Positions 15,175 through 25,087 are shown, counted from the first letter of the stretch. The stretch: DNA of 64,000 nucleotides from JAWSVE01 sp050789445 (GCA_050789445.1 JAILXR010000001.1:3162001-3226000); one strand, 5' to 3'. The notes: generated by a model from the sequence alone, not told the origin. Made by a program: numbers and translations.

Positions 15175-17037
15175 TTATTCATCTAAAAAGCTGCGAAGAT
15201 GATCGGAGCGAGATGGATGACGTAATTTACGTAATGCTTTTGCTTCGATCTGACGAATACGTTCACGGGTTACATCGAATTGCTTTCCAACTTCTTCGAG
15301 TGTGTGATCGGTATTCATGTTGATACCAAAGCGCATTCTTAATACTTTCGCTTCACGAGCGGTTAAGCCAGAAAGTACATCTTTAGTTGCTTCAGTTAAT
15401 CCTTCACCTGTCGCTGATTCAACCGGAGATTCGATAGTGCCGTCTTCGATGAAGTCGCCTAGATGTGAATCTTCGTCATCACCAATAGGTGTTTCCATTG
15501 AGATAGGTTCTTTCGCGATTTTTAAGACGCGACGTACTTTATCTTCTGGCATTTCCATGCGCTCGCCGAGTTCTTCTGGCGTAGGTTCGCGGCCCATTTC
15601 TTGTAGCATTTGTCGTGAGACACGATTGAGTTTGTTAATTGTTTCGATCATGTGAACGGGGATACGAATAGTTCTCGCCTGATCCGCAATAGAACGAGTA
15701 ATTGCTTGGCGAATCCACCACGTGGCGTAAGTTGAAAATTTGTAACCGCGACGGTATTCGAATTTATCAACGGCTTTCATTAAGCCGATGTTGCCTTCTT
15801 GAATTAAATCTAAGAATTGTAAACCACGGTTGGTATATTTTTTTGCGATAGAAATAACGAGACGCAAGTTGGCTTCGACCATTTCTTTTTTCGCGCGACG
15901 AGCACGAGCTTCACCAATCGACATGCGACGGTTAATCTCTTTGATCGTCGCTAAATCTAAGCCGCACTCGGTTTCAATTTGTTCGAGGCGTCGTTGAGCA
16001 CGCAAAATGTCTGGCATAACACCACGAAGTGCATCAGAGTAATCGCGTTTTTTCTTAACGATTTCTGGTATCCACTCTTCGTTGATTTCGTTGCCTGGGA
16101 ACTCTTTAATAAAAGTTTTACGCGGCATGCCAGCGGTTCGAACACAGAGAGATAAAATAGATCGTTCTGTTTTTCGAACATTAGTGAGCACTGCTCTGAT
16201 TCGAGAGTAGATAGGATCAAATTGACGAGGGGGAAGTTTGAAGAATTTAAAGACTTCTCCTAACGCATTTAATTCTTTTTCACCTTGTTTGCTTTCTCTG
16301 CCGTATTTCTCGAGCGCTTTGTTCGTTTTGTTGAGTTGTTTAAGTAGCTCGGTAAACCGCTCTTTTGCTTCTACGGGGTCAACACCGGTTTGCTCTTCGT
16401 CATCATCGTCGTCGTCATCAGCGACAGGTTCACCATTTTTTGCAGCTGTAGCAGCGGCCGCTTTTTTGGCTTCTTCTTTTTGCTGATTGATTAAATTGGT
16501 TTGCGCTGGTGTTGGAACGTTGTCAGCGGGGTTTAACCAGCCAGCGATCACGTCAACGAGTCGACGTTCTTCTCGTTCAACCATGGCATATTCGTCAGTT
16601 AACATTCTGACGGAATCAGGCCAGTAAGCAGCAGCATGCATTAATTCACGAATGCCTTCTTCGATACGCTTCGCGATGGCAATTTCGCCTTCACGAGTCA
16701 GTAGTTCAACCGTACCCATTTCTCGCATGTACATACGAACGGGGTCAGTTGTTCGACCGGCTTCGGTTTCTACAGCGGCAAGTGCGGCAGCAGCTTCGGC
16801 AGCAGCAATCTCATCAGCAGAGGAGTCGCCATCGGTCATTAGTAATGATTCTGCATCGGGAGCAGTTTCAAAAACTTGGATGCCCATGTCGTTAATCATC
16901 TGGATGATATCTTCTACCTGATCGGGATCAGAGATGTCTTCTGGCAGATGGTCGTTGACCTCAGCGTATGTCAGATAGCCCTGTTCTTTACCTCGGGCAA
17001 TCAGTTCTTTAATGCGGGATTGTTTGTTCTCTGACAT
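15175..17037 (-). CDS. rpoD: Housekeeping RNA polymerase sigma factor RpoD (sigma 70)
   Basis: 620 residues against 613 in Escherichia coli. Region 1.1 at the N-terminus (IKELIARGKEQGYLTYAEVND) is followed by region 1.2 (TDPVRMYMREMG), a non-conserved region with an acidic DDDDDDDEEQ run near residue 210, region 2 with LRLVISIAKKYTNRGLQFLDLIQEG and YKFSTYATWWIRQAI, region 3 (REPTPEELG) and region 4 with LRMRFGI and the helix-turn-helix TLEEVGKQFDVTRERIRQIEAKAL. It recruits core polymerase to housekeeping promoters. The usual rpsU-dnaG neighbours are absent upstream; a lipoprotein gene lies there instead. Confidence 0.97.
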   Translation of the reverse strand: MSENKQSRIKELIARGKEQGYLTYAEVNDHLPEDISDPDQVEDIIQMINDMGIQVFETAPDAESLLMTDGDSSADEIAAAEAAAALAAVETEAGRTTDPVRMYMREMGTVELLTREGEIAIAKRIEEGIRELMHAAAYWPDSVRMLTDEYAMVEREERRLVDVIAGWLNPADNVPTPAQTNLINQQKEEAKKAAAATAAKNGEPVADDDDDDDEEQTGVDPVEAKERFTELLKQLNKTNKALEKYGRESKQGEKELNALGEVFKFFKLPPRQFDPIYSRIRAVLTNVRKTERSILSLCVRTAGMPRKTFIKEFPGNEINEEWIPEIVKKKRDYSDALRGVMPDILRAQRRLEQIETECGLDLATIKEINRRMSIGEARARRAKKEMVEANLRLVISIAKKYTNRGLQFLDLIQEGNIGLMKAVDKFEYRRGYKFSTYATWWIRQAITRSIADQARTIRIPVHMIETINKLNRVSRQMLQEMGREPTPEELGERMEMPEDKVRRVLKIAKEPISMETPIGDDEDSHLGDFIEDGTIESPVESATGEGLTEATKDVLSGLTAREAKVLRMRFGINMNTDHTLEEVGKQFDVTRERIRQIEAKALRKLRHPSRSDHLRSFLDE

Positions 17038-17281
17038 TAGTGTCCTTCAGGCGTGATCGATGAGCGAAATTGGTGCGAAAAGTAAACGCGAAATTATATC
17101 CCATATATGGAGATAGGTTCCATCATATTCAAGTGTCAGTCAGTGCTAACACTCAATAAAAGCAGGTCGATTCGTAATCTTTTTACAGGATATCTCTTAC
17201 TTTGAGGCTGAAACACCTAGTCGGCTCTCTTTTTGTAGGGTGGTGGAGGCGTTTTGAAGCGCTGAGCGACCATGTTGCTAG

Positions 17282-17908
17282 TTATGGTGCTGGGTCCGCA
17301 GGTGGTGGCGCACTGTGTTTTTTGAGTTCTTCAACCAGATTCTGGTCAATTTGTTTGAGAAATTTCTCAATTTCCACTTTGGCTTCTTCAGCTCCTTCTT
17401 GGAGTTCTCTTGATGCTTCTGTTAGTTCGGTGGCAACCGTGCCGAGTAGCTCTTCCCCAAGTCGTCTAAATTCGGTGGCTGTTTCTTCAAATGCTTTTTG
17501 TAAGCCGTTTAGTGTTGAGTTGTAGACGGCAGCGATAAAGATTTTTCGCGTTTCTTTGGTGTCTACTTTCCATTCTTTACCCGATTTTTTCAAAATAGTT
17601 TCGATTTGGAATGTCGTGTCGTATTCCTCATCGGCCCAAGTAAGGCTGGTGGCGATGGATGCTGTATCGCCGGTTATCGTAGATTCTCCAAATTCCACTT
17701 TGCTGCCGTCTGCCGGTTGGATAAATGTCTCTAGGCCTTCTTCTTTGTTGTCAAAAACGAGAGATTTTGCCTTGGCTTCATCGCCAGCCATGATCGCTTC
17801 CCAGTACTGTTTCGCAGTATCTTCAGGGCTTCGGGATATGCATCCGCTGATTGAGAGAAGGGCGGCAATCGTTAGTAGTAGGGCGAAAGAAGAAAGTAAT
17901 TTTCTCAT
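17282..17908 (-). CDS. Lipoprotein with an NTF2-like/DUF4878-type fold
   Basis: 208 residues if translation starts at ATG 17906-17908; a further in-frame ATG 14 codons upstream adds a hydrophilic extension before the signal and is unlikely. Signal and lipobox LSISGC (Cys23). The first domain (SPEDTAKQYWEAIMAGDEAKAKS ... KSGKEWKVDTKETRK) has the look of DUF4878/NTF2-like lipoproteins. The C-terminal third is an acidic amphipathic helix rich in Glu, ending in PPPADPAP, perhaps a coiled coil. Function unknown. It stands between rpoD and the phosphofructokinase gene and is transcribed in the same direction. Confidence 0.75.
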   Translation of the reverse strand: MRKLLSSFALLLTIAALLSISGCISRSPEDTAKQYWEAIMAGDEAKAKSLVFDNKEEGLETFIQPADGSKVEFGESTITGDTASIATSLTWADEEYDTTFQIETILKKSGKEWKVDTKETRKIFIAAVYNSTLNGLQKAFEETATEFRRLGEELLGTVATELTEASRELQEGAEEAKVEIEKFLKQIDQNLVEELKKHSAPPPADPAP

Positions 17909-18074
17909 AGCTGGCTCGGTATATGGGTGTTGATCTAGCGTGATATTCAAGGATTTGACTGTTATGGAAAGTGAATGTTTCCGTCGAGGGGATAATATGT
18001 GATTCCCAGCTTTAAATGCTTAGGAGTCGAGAATCACAGTGATATCAAAAGAAGAGTGAAAAGAAAGGTGGGGA

Positions 18075-19337
18075 TTAAACCTTAAATTTCTTTTTCAGCT
18101 TCTTCTCAACCATGACTTTTTTGAGTCTCGCGTAATCGGGAATGCCGTTCTTGTAAGGAGGATAGCTTTCACCTTGGATTAAAGGAGAGAGATATTCTCG
18201 GCAAGCGTCTGTAATACCGAATCCATCGCGGCTAATAAAGTTGCGTGGCATTTTCTTTTCGACGTTGGCGACTTGCTCTAATGGCGCCTCTTCGATTTTC
18301 CAAGAATAGCGTTTACCCGGTTTGCGGATGATGGCTGGCATAACCGCATTTTTACCGGCGAGTGCCATTTGCACCGCGGCTTGACCAACAGCGTAAGCTT
18401 GATCGACATCCGTTTGGGAGGCGATATGCCTTGCTGCGCGCTGCAAATAATCGGCAACAGCCCAGTGATATTTATAGCCTAGAGCGTCTTTGACCATATT
18501 GGCCAGAGTAGGAGCAACGCCGCCTAGCTGAGTGTGTCCAAAAGCATCAACTGTGCCGGCATCGGCCAAGAATTTCCCGTCTTTATCTTGAGCGCCTTCA
18601 GAGGCAACAATCGCACAAAAGCCGAATTTCTTAACGCATTGATCTACGCGTTTTAGAAATTTCTTTTTATCAAAAGCAATTTCAGGGAAGAGGATGATGT
18701 GTGGCGAGTCGCCTTCTTTCTCGGCGGCAAGCCCACCTGCGGCAGCAATCCAGCCGGCATGCCGGCCCATAACTTCCATGACGAACACTTTCGTCGATGT
18801 GTCACACATGGAGGCGACATCTAAACCTGCTTCTTTAATAGAGACGGCAACGTATTTTGCAACAGAGCCAAATCCAGGGCAGGTATCTGTAATCGGGAGA
18901 TCGTTATCAACGGTTTTAGGAACGTGAATAGCTTGGAGTGGATAGCCCATCGTTTCTGATAGTTTTGATATCTTTAAACAGGTGTCAGCAGAGTCGCCGC
19001 CGCCGTTATAAAAGAAGTAACCAATGTTATGAGCCTTGAATACCTCGATGAGGCGTTCATATTCCGCACGGTTTTCTTCGATGCTTTTCAATTTGTATCG
19101 ACAAGAACCAAAAGCGCCAGAGGGAGTATGGCGAAGAGCGGCAATCGTCTTGGCGGACTCTTTGCTGGTATCGATGAGTTCTTCACGAAGAGCGCCAATG
19201 ATGCCGTTATTACCAGCATACACTTTTCCAATTTGTTGTTTGTGGGCTCTTGCTGTTTCGATAACGCCACAAGCGCTAGCGTTGATGACGGCTGTTACAC
19301 CTCCAGATTGTGCGTAAAAGGCGTTCTTCTTAGCCAT
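18075..19337 (-). CDS. 6-phosphofructokinase, pyrophosphate-dependent type
   Basis: 420 residues from ATG 19335-19337, preceded by GGAGTATCA; a frame extension further upstream has no ribosome site. Family motifs: YAQSGGVTAVINAS, NGGGDSADT (111-119), PKTVDNDLP (140-148) and MEVMGRHAGWIAAA. Lys in PKTVDND (Gly in ATP-dependent enzymes) and the GGGDS form point to use of pyrophosphate in place of ATP, as in methylotroph enzymes. The reaction is fructose 6-phosphate to fructose 1,6-bisphosphate, reversible with PPi. The phosphoryl donor is predicted from these residues only. Confidence 0.88.
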   Translation of the reverse strand: MAKKNAFYAQSGGVTAVINASACGVIETARAHKQQIGKVYAGNNGIIGALREELIDTSKESAKTIAALRHTPSGAFGSCRYKLKSIEENRAEYERLIEVFKAHNIGYFFYNGGGDSADTCLKISKLSETMGYPLQAIHVPKTVDNDLPITDTCPGFGSVAKYVAVSIKEAGLDVASMCDTSTKVFVMEVMGRHAGWIAAAGGLAAEKEGDSPHIILFPEIAFDKKKFLKRVDQCVKKFGFCAIVASEGAQDKDGKFLADAGTVDAFGHTQLGGVAPTLANMVKDALGYKYHWAVADYLQRAARHIASQTDVDQAYAVGQAAVQMALAGKNAVMPAIIRKPGKRYSWKIEEAPLEQVANVEKKMPRNFISRDGFGITDACREYLSPLIQGESYPPYKNGIPDYARLKKVMVEKKLKKKFKV

Positions 19338-19594
19338 TGATACTCCTGATGCGTTGCGCTTTGTGGTTTTGTATATGATTGGGAATGGTTCTTGAGATGC
19401 CAAAGGGGCGTCATGATATCGAAAATAAGCGCGTTAGGGTATTCGCATCACGCTTCAGTTTGATGAACGGCGGCTATTTCAGAACTGTTTCCCCGTGTTA
19501 AGCTCCGGTTTCGTCATTCTGTTTTTGAAAAAACATTTTTTTGCCGATGTTTTGATGCGCAGAAAACCAAACAAAATTTAGGTCATCATCATTT

Positions 19595-20995
19595 ATGCAT
19601 GTTCATATTTTGGGTGTGTGTGGCACCTTCATGGGAAGCCTGGCCCAGCTAGCTAAGGCACAAGGCCATCGCGTTACCGGATCGGATACATCTGTCTATC
19701 CGCCGATGAGTACACAGCTTGAAGAAGCGGGTATCGAAATTATCGAAGGCTACGACCCTGAGCAGTTAAATCCTGCTCCTGATCTTGTCGTTGTGGGTAA
19801 TGCCATGAGCCGTGGTAATCCGGTGGTTGAAGCATTGCTGAATACTACAATCCCTTATGTGTCTGGCCCGCAATGGCTTCACGATCATGTGTTAAATGAC
19901 AAATGGGTGCTGGCGGTTGCAGGGACTCATGGCAAAACGACAACGTCCAGCATGCTTGCTTGGATTTTAGAATACGCAGGTATGGAGCCAGGGTATTTAA
20001 TCGGTGGTGTTCCGGGTAATTTTGGTCATTCTGCAAGACTCAGTAATACCTCTCCCTTTTTTGTTGTCGAAGCTGACGAATATGATACGGCATTTTTCGA
20101 CAAGCGATCCAAGTTTGTTCATTACTCTCCACGAACGTTGGTGATGAATAATCTTGAATATGATCATGCGGATATTTTTCCCGATCTTGCTGCTATTCAA
20201 ACGCAATTTCATCATGTTGTTCGTATTGTTCCTCAAAACGGGTTAATACTTTATCCGTCGAACACGCCCGCACTTGATGAAGTGATTGAAAAAGGATGTT
20301 GGACTCCTTGCGAAAAAATGAGTTTGGGTAATGGCAATGCAACTGATGCATGGCGAGCTGAACTTATTAAAACCGATGGATCGCATTTCAAAATATTTTT
20401 TAATGACAAAGATTCTCAAGATACGTTCGAAGGCGAAGTGGAATGGAGTGCAACCGGTGAGCATAATGTCATGAATGCATTGGCGGCAACGGCAGCAGCT
20501 AGGCATGTTGGTGTTAGACCAAAAATTGCCATAGAGGCGTTAGAAAAATTTCACGGTGTAAAGCGTCGAATGGAATTTTTGGGGACGCATGCTGGCGTTA
20601 CTGTATATGATGATTTTGCGCATCACCCAACAGCGATTAAAACAACCTTGTCGGGATTGCGCGCAAGCGTAGGAAAAGAAAAGATTATTGCGCTTATCGA
20701 ACCGCGATCAAACACAATGCGTTTGGGTGTTCATCAAGATAATTTAGTCAAAGCAACCACCGATGCTGATCGTGTTATTTGGTTCCAACCGCTAAATATC
20801 GATTGGTCGCTCGATCAAATCATTAAAAAAAGCAAAGTGCCTGCCGAAGTAATGGGCTCAATTAATGACGTTGTGAATGATATTGTTACTAAAGCGGAGC
20901 CGGGAACACATGTCGTTGTGATGAGTAATGGTGCTTTTGGTGGTGTTCATCAAAAAATAATCGCAGCGTTGCAAGCGAAAGGTTCTCAGCAATAA
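19595..20995 (+). CDS. mpl: UDP-N-acetylmuramate:L-alanyl-gamma-D-glutamyl-meso-diaminopimelate ligase
   Basis: 466 residues of the Mur ligase family. The N-terminal MHVHILGVCGTFMGSLAQLAKAQGHRVTGSD is typical of Mpl and MurC. The ATP site AGTHGKTTTSSML is at about 108-120, VEADEYDTAFFDKR binds metal and substrate, and YDDFAHHPTAIKTTL is the usual late motif. Mpl reattaches recycled tripeptide to UDP-MurNAc in the cytoplasm, saving cell-wall peptide. The ubiX-like gene follows at 41 bases on the same strand, the common gammaproteobacterial order mpl-ubiX. Confidence 0.95.
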   Translation: MHVHILGVCGTFMGSLAQLAKAQGHRVTGSDTSVYPPMSTQLEEAGIEIIEGYDPEQLNPAPDLVVVGNAMSRGNPVVEALLNTTIPYVSGPQWLHDHVLNDKWVLAVAGTHGKTTTSSMLAWILEYAGMEPGYLIGGVPGNFGHSARLSNTSPFFVVEADEYDTAFFDKRSKFVHYSPRTLVMNNLEYDHADIFPDLAAIQTQFHHVVRIVPQNGLILYPSNTPALDEVIEKGCWTPCEKMSLGNGNATDAWRAELIKTDGSHFKIFFNDKDSQDTFEGEVEWSATGEHNVMNALAATAAARHVGVRPKIAIEALEKFHGVKRRMEFLGTHAGVTVYDDFAHHPTAIKTTLSGLRASVGKEKIIALIEPRSNTMRLGVHQDNLVKATTDADRVIWFQPLNIDWSLDQIIKKSKVPAEVMGSINDVVNDIVTKAEPGTHVVVMSNGAFGGVHQKIIAALQAKGSQQ

Positions 20996-21036
20996 TCTAA
21001 AGTATATTTTTTTACTATAAAAGAAAAAGAGAAAAA

Positions 21037-21663
21037 ATGAAAGAGCAGTACGGTTCTGATTATTTTCAAACTGTCACCTTGGCTATGACGGGTGCATCGG
21101 GTGCGCAATACGGATTACGTTTGCTGGAATGTTTGTTGGCTGCCGATTGCCAAGTGTATTTAATGTTGTCGAAAGCGGCAGAAACCGTTATCGCAACAGA
21201 AACTGATATTGAATTACCTGATTCAATCACTCAGCAACAAAGAATGCTGTCGCAAAGCTATAACGCGGCAGAGGGCCAATTATTATTGTTAGAAAAAGAA
21301 GATTGGTTTTCTCCTGTTGCTTCTGGTTCAAGTTCACCGTCATCTATGGTGATTTGCCCGGCAAGTGGTGGGACATTATCTTCGATTGCTTGCGGCGCAA
21401 GTAATAATTTAATTGAGCGTGCGGCAGATGTTGCGCTTAAAGAGCGGCGCCAATTAATTATTGTTCATCGTGAGATGCCTTATTCAGAAATTCATTTAGA
21501 AAATATGCTTAAGCTCACTCGCATGGGCGCTGTAATTATGCCAGCAAGTCCTGGCTTTTATCATCAGCCAACAAAAATAAGTGAAATGATTGATTTTGTC
21601 GTCGGGCGAATTTTAGATCACTTAGAGATTGAGCAATCTATCATGCCTCGCTGGGGCGAATAG
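21037..21663 (+). CDS. ubiX: Flavin prenyltransferase UbiX
   Basis: 208 residues. N-terminal TLAMTGASGAQYGLRLLECL is the flavin-binding start of the family, followed by CPASGGTLSSIACGASNNLIERAADVALKE, VHREMPYSEIHLENML and MPASPGFYHQPTKISEMIDFVVGRILD. UbiX attaches a dimethylallyl group to FMN; the prenylated FMN is used by UbiD decarboxylase in ubiquinone biosynthesis. Length is somewhat above the usual 190, the extra being in the loop after LLLLEKEDW. Likely co-transcribed with mpl. Confidence 0.94.
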   Translation: MKEQYGSDYFQTVTLAMTGASGAQYGLRLLECLLAADCQVYLMLSKAAETVIATETDIELPDSITQQQRMLSQSYNAAEGQLLLLEKEDWFSPVASGSSSPSSMVICPASGGTLSSIACGASNNLIERAADVALKERRQLIIVHREMPYSEIHLENMLKLTRMGAVIMPASPGFYHQPTKISEMIDFVVGRILDHLEIEQSIMPRWGE

Positions 21664-21786
21664 TTTTTGTATCAAAAAATCATTTTTAATATGTAAGTTA
21701 TTGATCGTCATTTCTATCGTTAAAGCTTGATGTTGTTGAATCAAGTGAATGGAAGTTGTTGGTCTGCAAAAAAACAGGCGGGATGG

Positions 21787-24489
21787 ATGTTAAACAAAAT
21801 CAAATCACTATATGAATCAATTATTCTGGACCACCCGAAAATAACATTATTCGTTATTTTGGTCGTTTTGGCTGGATTAATGGCAGGCTTACCACGCTTT
21901 AAACTTGATGCGTCTGCCGATTCATTAACGCTAGAGCATGATAATAGTATTGATTATTACAGAGAGATCAGTACCCGTTATCAAAGCGGCGATTTTTTGG
22001 TGATTACTTATACGCCGAAAGACGATTTGTTTTCAGATGAATCATTAAATAATTTAAAAGCATTACGTGATGAGCTATTAGCCGTTGATGGTGTGGTGGG
22101 TGCGAATACGATTTTAGATGTACCGCTTATTTATAGCCCGCTACTTACTGTTGATGAAGTGCTGGGAGGCTTGCCAACGTTATTGACGCCTGGTGTTGAT
22201 CGAGAGGCAGCGAAAAAAGAGTTTTTAACAAGTCCTATTTATGAAGAATTGATTTTAAGTCCTGATGCAAAAACAACGGCGATCCAGCTAAATTTTGCTA
22301 TCGATAAAAAATACATTGATTTAGTTCGACGTCGTGATCAGCTACGAATGCAGAGAACTGATAGTGGACTTTCTTCTGAAGAAGAGGTCGAGCTAAAAAT
22401 TGTTACGAAAGAATTTCTAGATTACAGAACAATAAAAGGTGAAGAGGATCATGCTCGTGTAGCTATCGTTCGAGATATCACTAATAAATATAAAGATAAT
22501 GCCGAAATATTTCTTGGGGGTGTCAGTATGATCACCGCTGATATGATTGCATTTATCAGTAGTGATTTAATGATCTTTGGTTTAGTCATTGTTCTATTTA
22601 TCCTTGCATCACTTGCCGTTATTTTTCGGCAGCCACGCTTTGTTCTTCTACCGTTCATTACCTGTGCGATTACAGTCACGATGATGCTGGGCTTTTTAAG
22701 TTGGCTCGATTGGCGTATGACGGTCATTTCTAATAATTTTGTAGCGCTCTTATTGATTTTGACTTTAGCAATTACCATTCATTTGGTGGTGCGCTATCGT
22801 GAGTTGCATGCAAAAAATTCTGGTTGGTCGCAACATCAATTAGTTATGCGCACGGTAACCATGATGGTGTTGCCTTGTTTGTACACTTCATTAACAACCA
22901 TGGTCGCTTTCGTGTCTTTGGTGGTGAGCGATATAAAACCGGTTATCGATTTTGGTTGGATGATGACAATTGGTTTGGCTTTGGCATTTGTGATGTCATT
23001 TGTTTTGTTGCCCGCGAGTTTGATGATTTTGCCAAAGGGTGAGCCGAAAGATAAAGGCGATAATTCTGGTGCGCTAACGTTAGTTTTTTCTCGCTTTGCA
23101 GAAAAACACGGCAATTTTGTGCTGGGTATTTCTGTCGTTGTCGCAGTTGCTAGTGTCTACGGTATTTCGAATTTGATTGTTGAGAATCGCCCTATTGATT
23201 ACTTTCATGAGTCCACAGAAATTTACCAAGGCATGTCTGTCATTGATAAAGAATTAGGCGGGACAACATCGCTCGATATTATTTTAGATGTTAGAAAAGA
23301 AAAACCAAAAGTAGAATCAGTGGTGGCGGTATCAAATGGTAACTCGACTGATTCTGATGAATACGGTGATGAAGTAGATCCATTCGCTGTTGATGTTTCA
23401 GAAGATTCAGGCGGAGAAGATTATGAAGATCCATTTGCCGATGATGGGGCAGATGCTTTTGCAGAAGAGGATCCTTTTTCAGATGAAGGCGATGACGCTT
23501 TCGAGGATGCGTTCGCCGAAGACGGTGATGATGCTTTTGCTGATTCATCTGACTCAAAAAATAATGCTGGCCAACCGCAGAAAAATCTCGATAGTTATTG
23601 GTTTGGTGTTACCGGTTTAGAAGAGGTGGAGCAGTTGCATGATTATCTAAACAGCTTACCCGAAGTCGGCAAAGTGCAATCAATGGCTGTTGCTTATAAG
23701 GTCGTTAAAGATGTTTATCGTGGCGGACTCAATGATTTTGAATTGGCAATTTTACGTAATCGTTTACCGCCGGATGTTTCTGATTTATTGGTTGCGCCTT
23801 ATTTATCTTATGAAGCCGATCAAACGCGTATTACCTTACGCGCGAAAGAAACGGATCCGAATTTGCGTCGTGTAGAGTTGATTGAAAAAATCCGAGACTA
23901 CACAATCAATACGATGGGCTTGCAGCCTGAACAGGTTCACTTTACGGGATTGCTGGTTCTCTATAACAACATGTTACAAAGTTTGTTTAAATCTCAAATT
24001 GTCACGATGGGCGCTGTGTTTCTTGGCATTATGGTGATGTTTTTAATTTTATTTCGATCGATTACATTTTCAGTCGTGGCTATTATTCCTAACATGTTAG
24101 CCGCTGGTTGCGTACTGGGTAGTATGGGGCTTGCAGGTATTCCGCTAGATTTGATGAATATTATGGTGGCAGCAATCACTGTTGGCATGGGTGTCGATCA
24201 CGCGATACATTACATTCATCGTTTTAAACAAGAATTCGCTATCGATAGAAATTATGTTAACGCGATGCATCGTTCGCACGAATCAATTGGTCGCGCCATG
24301 TATTACACATCAATAACAATCATTGTTGGCTTTTCAATATTAATGTTATCGCAATTTATCCCATCAATTTATTTTGGTTTGCTAACTAGTCTTGCAATGT
24401 TCGTGGCGATTATGGGTTCGTTAACATTACTGCCAAAATTAATTTTGTTAACCAAACCATTAGGAAAAGAAGGCTTTGGTGATTTTTAG
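21787..24489 (+). CDS. RND/MMPL-family exporter with an acidic insert
   Basis: 900 residues from ATG 21787-21789 (MLNKIKSLYESIILDHPK), preferred because AGGCGG precedes it and the N-terminus then looks typical; TTG or ATG 57-60 bases upstream is possible. Two halves, each with one leading membrane helix, a periplasmic domain and a bundle of helices (first bundle about 255-425, second from about 750 to the end); GVDHAIHY in the last helices is typical of MMPL proteins. The second periplasmic domain holds an Asp/Glu/Phe/Ala low-complexity segment (residues about 515-600) with repeats of DPFA and DAFA. The substrate is unknown; relatives export lipids or hopanoids. Confidence 0.85.
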   Translation: MLNKIKSLYESIILDHPKITLFVILVVLAGLMAGLPRFKLDASADSLTLEHDNSIDYYREISTRYQSGDFLVITYTPKDDLFSDESLNNLKALRDELLAVDGVVGANTILDVPLIYSPLLTVDEVLGGLPTLLTPGVDREAAKKEFLTSPIYEELILSPDAKTTAIQLNFAIDKKYIDLVRRRDQLRMQRTDSGLSSEEEVELKIVTKEFLDYRTIKGEEDHARVAIVRDITNKYKDNAEIFLGGVSMITADMIAFISSDLMIFGLVIVLFILASLAVIFRQPRFVLLPFITCAITVTMMLGFLSWLDWRMTVISNNFVALLLILTLAITIHLVVRYRELHAKNSGWSQHQLVMRTVTMMVLPCLYTSLTTMVAFVSLVVSDIKPVIDFGWMMTIGLALAFVMSFVLLPASLMILPKGEPKDKGDNSGALTLVFSRFAEKHGNFVLGISVVVAVASVYGISNLIVENRPIDYFHESTEIYQGMSVIDKELGGTTSLDIILDVRKEKPKVESVVAVSNGNSTDSDEYGDEVDPFAVDVSEDSGGEDYEDPFADDGADAFAEEDPFSDEGDDAFEDAFAEDGDDAFADSSDSKNNAGQPQKNLDSYWFGVTGLEEVEQLHDYLNSLPEVGKVQSMAVAYKVVKDVYRGGLNDFELAILRNRLPPDVSDLLVAPYLSYEADQTRITLRAKETDPNLRRVELIEKIRDYTINTMGLQPEQVHFTGLLVLYNNMLQSLFKSQIVTMGAVFLGIMVMFLILFRSITFSVVAIIPNMLAAGCVLGSMGLAGIPLDLMNIMVAAITVGMGVDHAIHYIHRFKQEFAIDRNYVNAMHRSHESIGRAMYYTSITIIVGFSILMLSQFIPSIYFGLLTSLAMFVAIMGSLTLLPKLILLTKPLGKEGFGDF

Positions 24490-24547
24490 TTAATTTTTTC
24501 AATTGTCATTTGTTAGCAAATAAAAAAACCTATTCTGAGGATTTTGT

Positions 24548-25087
24548 ATGATTCAAATTCAGCTAAACGGTAAGGCAGTTACCTTACCGGACGATATTGA
24601 TCCATCCACACCTTTGTTGTGGGTCATTCGCGAGCAACAAAATCTGACGGGCTCTAAATTTGGTTGCGGTATGAGTTTGTGTGGCGCTTGTACAATGCAT
24701 GTTGATGGCGCGGCTATGCGTACATGCACTTTGCCGATTAGTGCTGTTGCAGGAAAAACGATTACGACGATTGAAGGTTTGAGTGGCGATCACCCTGTGC
24801 AAAAAGCGTGGTTGGATATTGATGTACCGCAGTGTGGATATTGTCAGTCGGGACAAATTATGTCGGCGACTGCGCTGTTAGAAAAAAATGCTAATCCAAC
24901 AGATGAAGATATTAATGCAGCCATGGCAGGAAATATTTGTCGATGCGGAACCTATCCAAGAATTCGTCGTGCTATTCATCAAGCAGCGGAATCGATGCAA
25001 TCTTCTACGCAAGAAGCATCACAAAGCATAGAAAGCCCTGTTCAGGAATATGTTCCCGAAGGAATAGCTGAAGGAGTATCGCAATGA
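24548..25087 (+). CDS. Molybdenum hydroxylase iron-sulfur subunit (IorA-like)
   Basis: 179 residues. Plant-type 2Fe-2S cluster cysteines in CGMSLCGACTMHVDG (N-terminal domain) and the second cluster in CGYCQSGQIMSA and NICRCGTY. The spacing matches the small subunit of isoquinoline 1-oxidoreductase and related periplasmic aldehyde oxidases. The last about 30 residues are a Ser/Gln/Glu-rich tail beyond the usual end. It carries electrons from the molybdenum subunit. Stop and start overlap by 4 bases with the next gene, so translational coupling is likely. Confidence 0.9.
   Translation: MIQIQLNGKAVTLPDDIDPSTPLLWVIREQQNLTGSKFGCGMSLCGACTMHVDGAAMRTCTLPISAVAGKTITTIEGLSGDHPVQKAWLDIDVPQCGYCQSGQIMSATALLEKNANPTDEDINAAMAGNICRCGTYPRIRRAIHQAAESMQSSTQEASQSIESPVQEYVPEGIAEGVSQ

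Noticed and set aside
16238..16921. Plus-strand frames opposite rpoD
   Set aside because: Low-complexity mirror of the acidic and alanine-rich parts of RpoD; no independent evidence of coding.
23291..23620. Frames on both strands over the acidic insert of the RND exporter
   Set aside because: Repetitive mirror of the DPFA coding repeat; the exporter frame is continuous through it.
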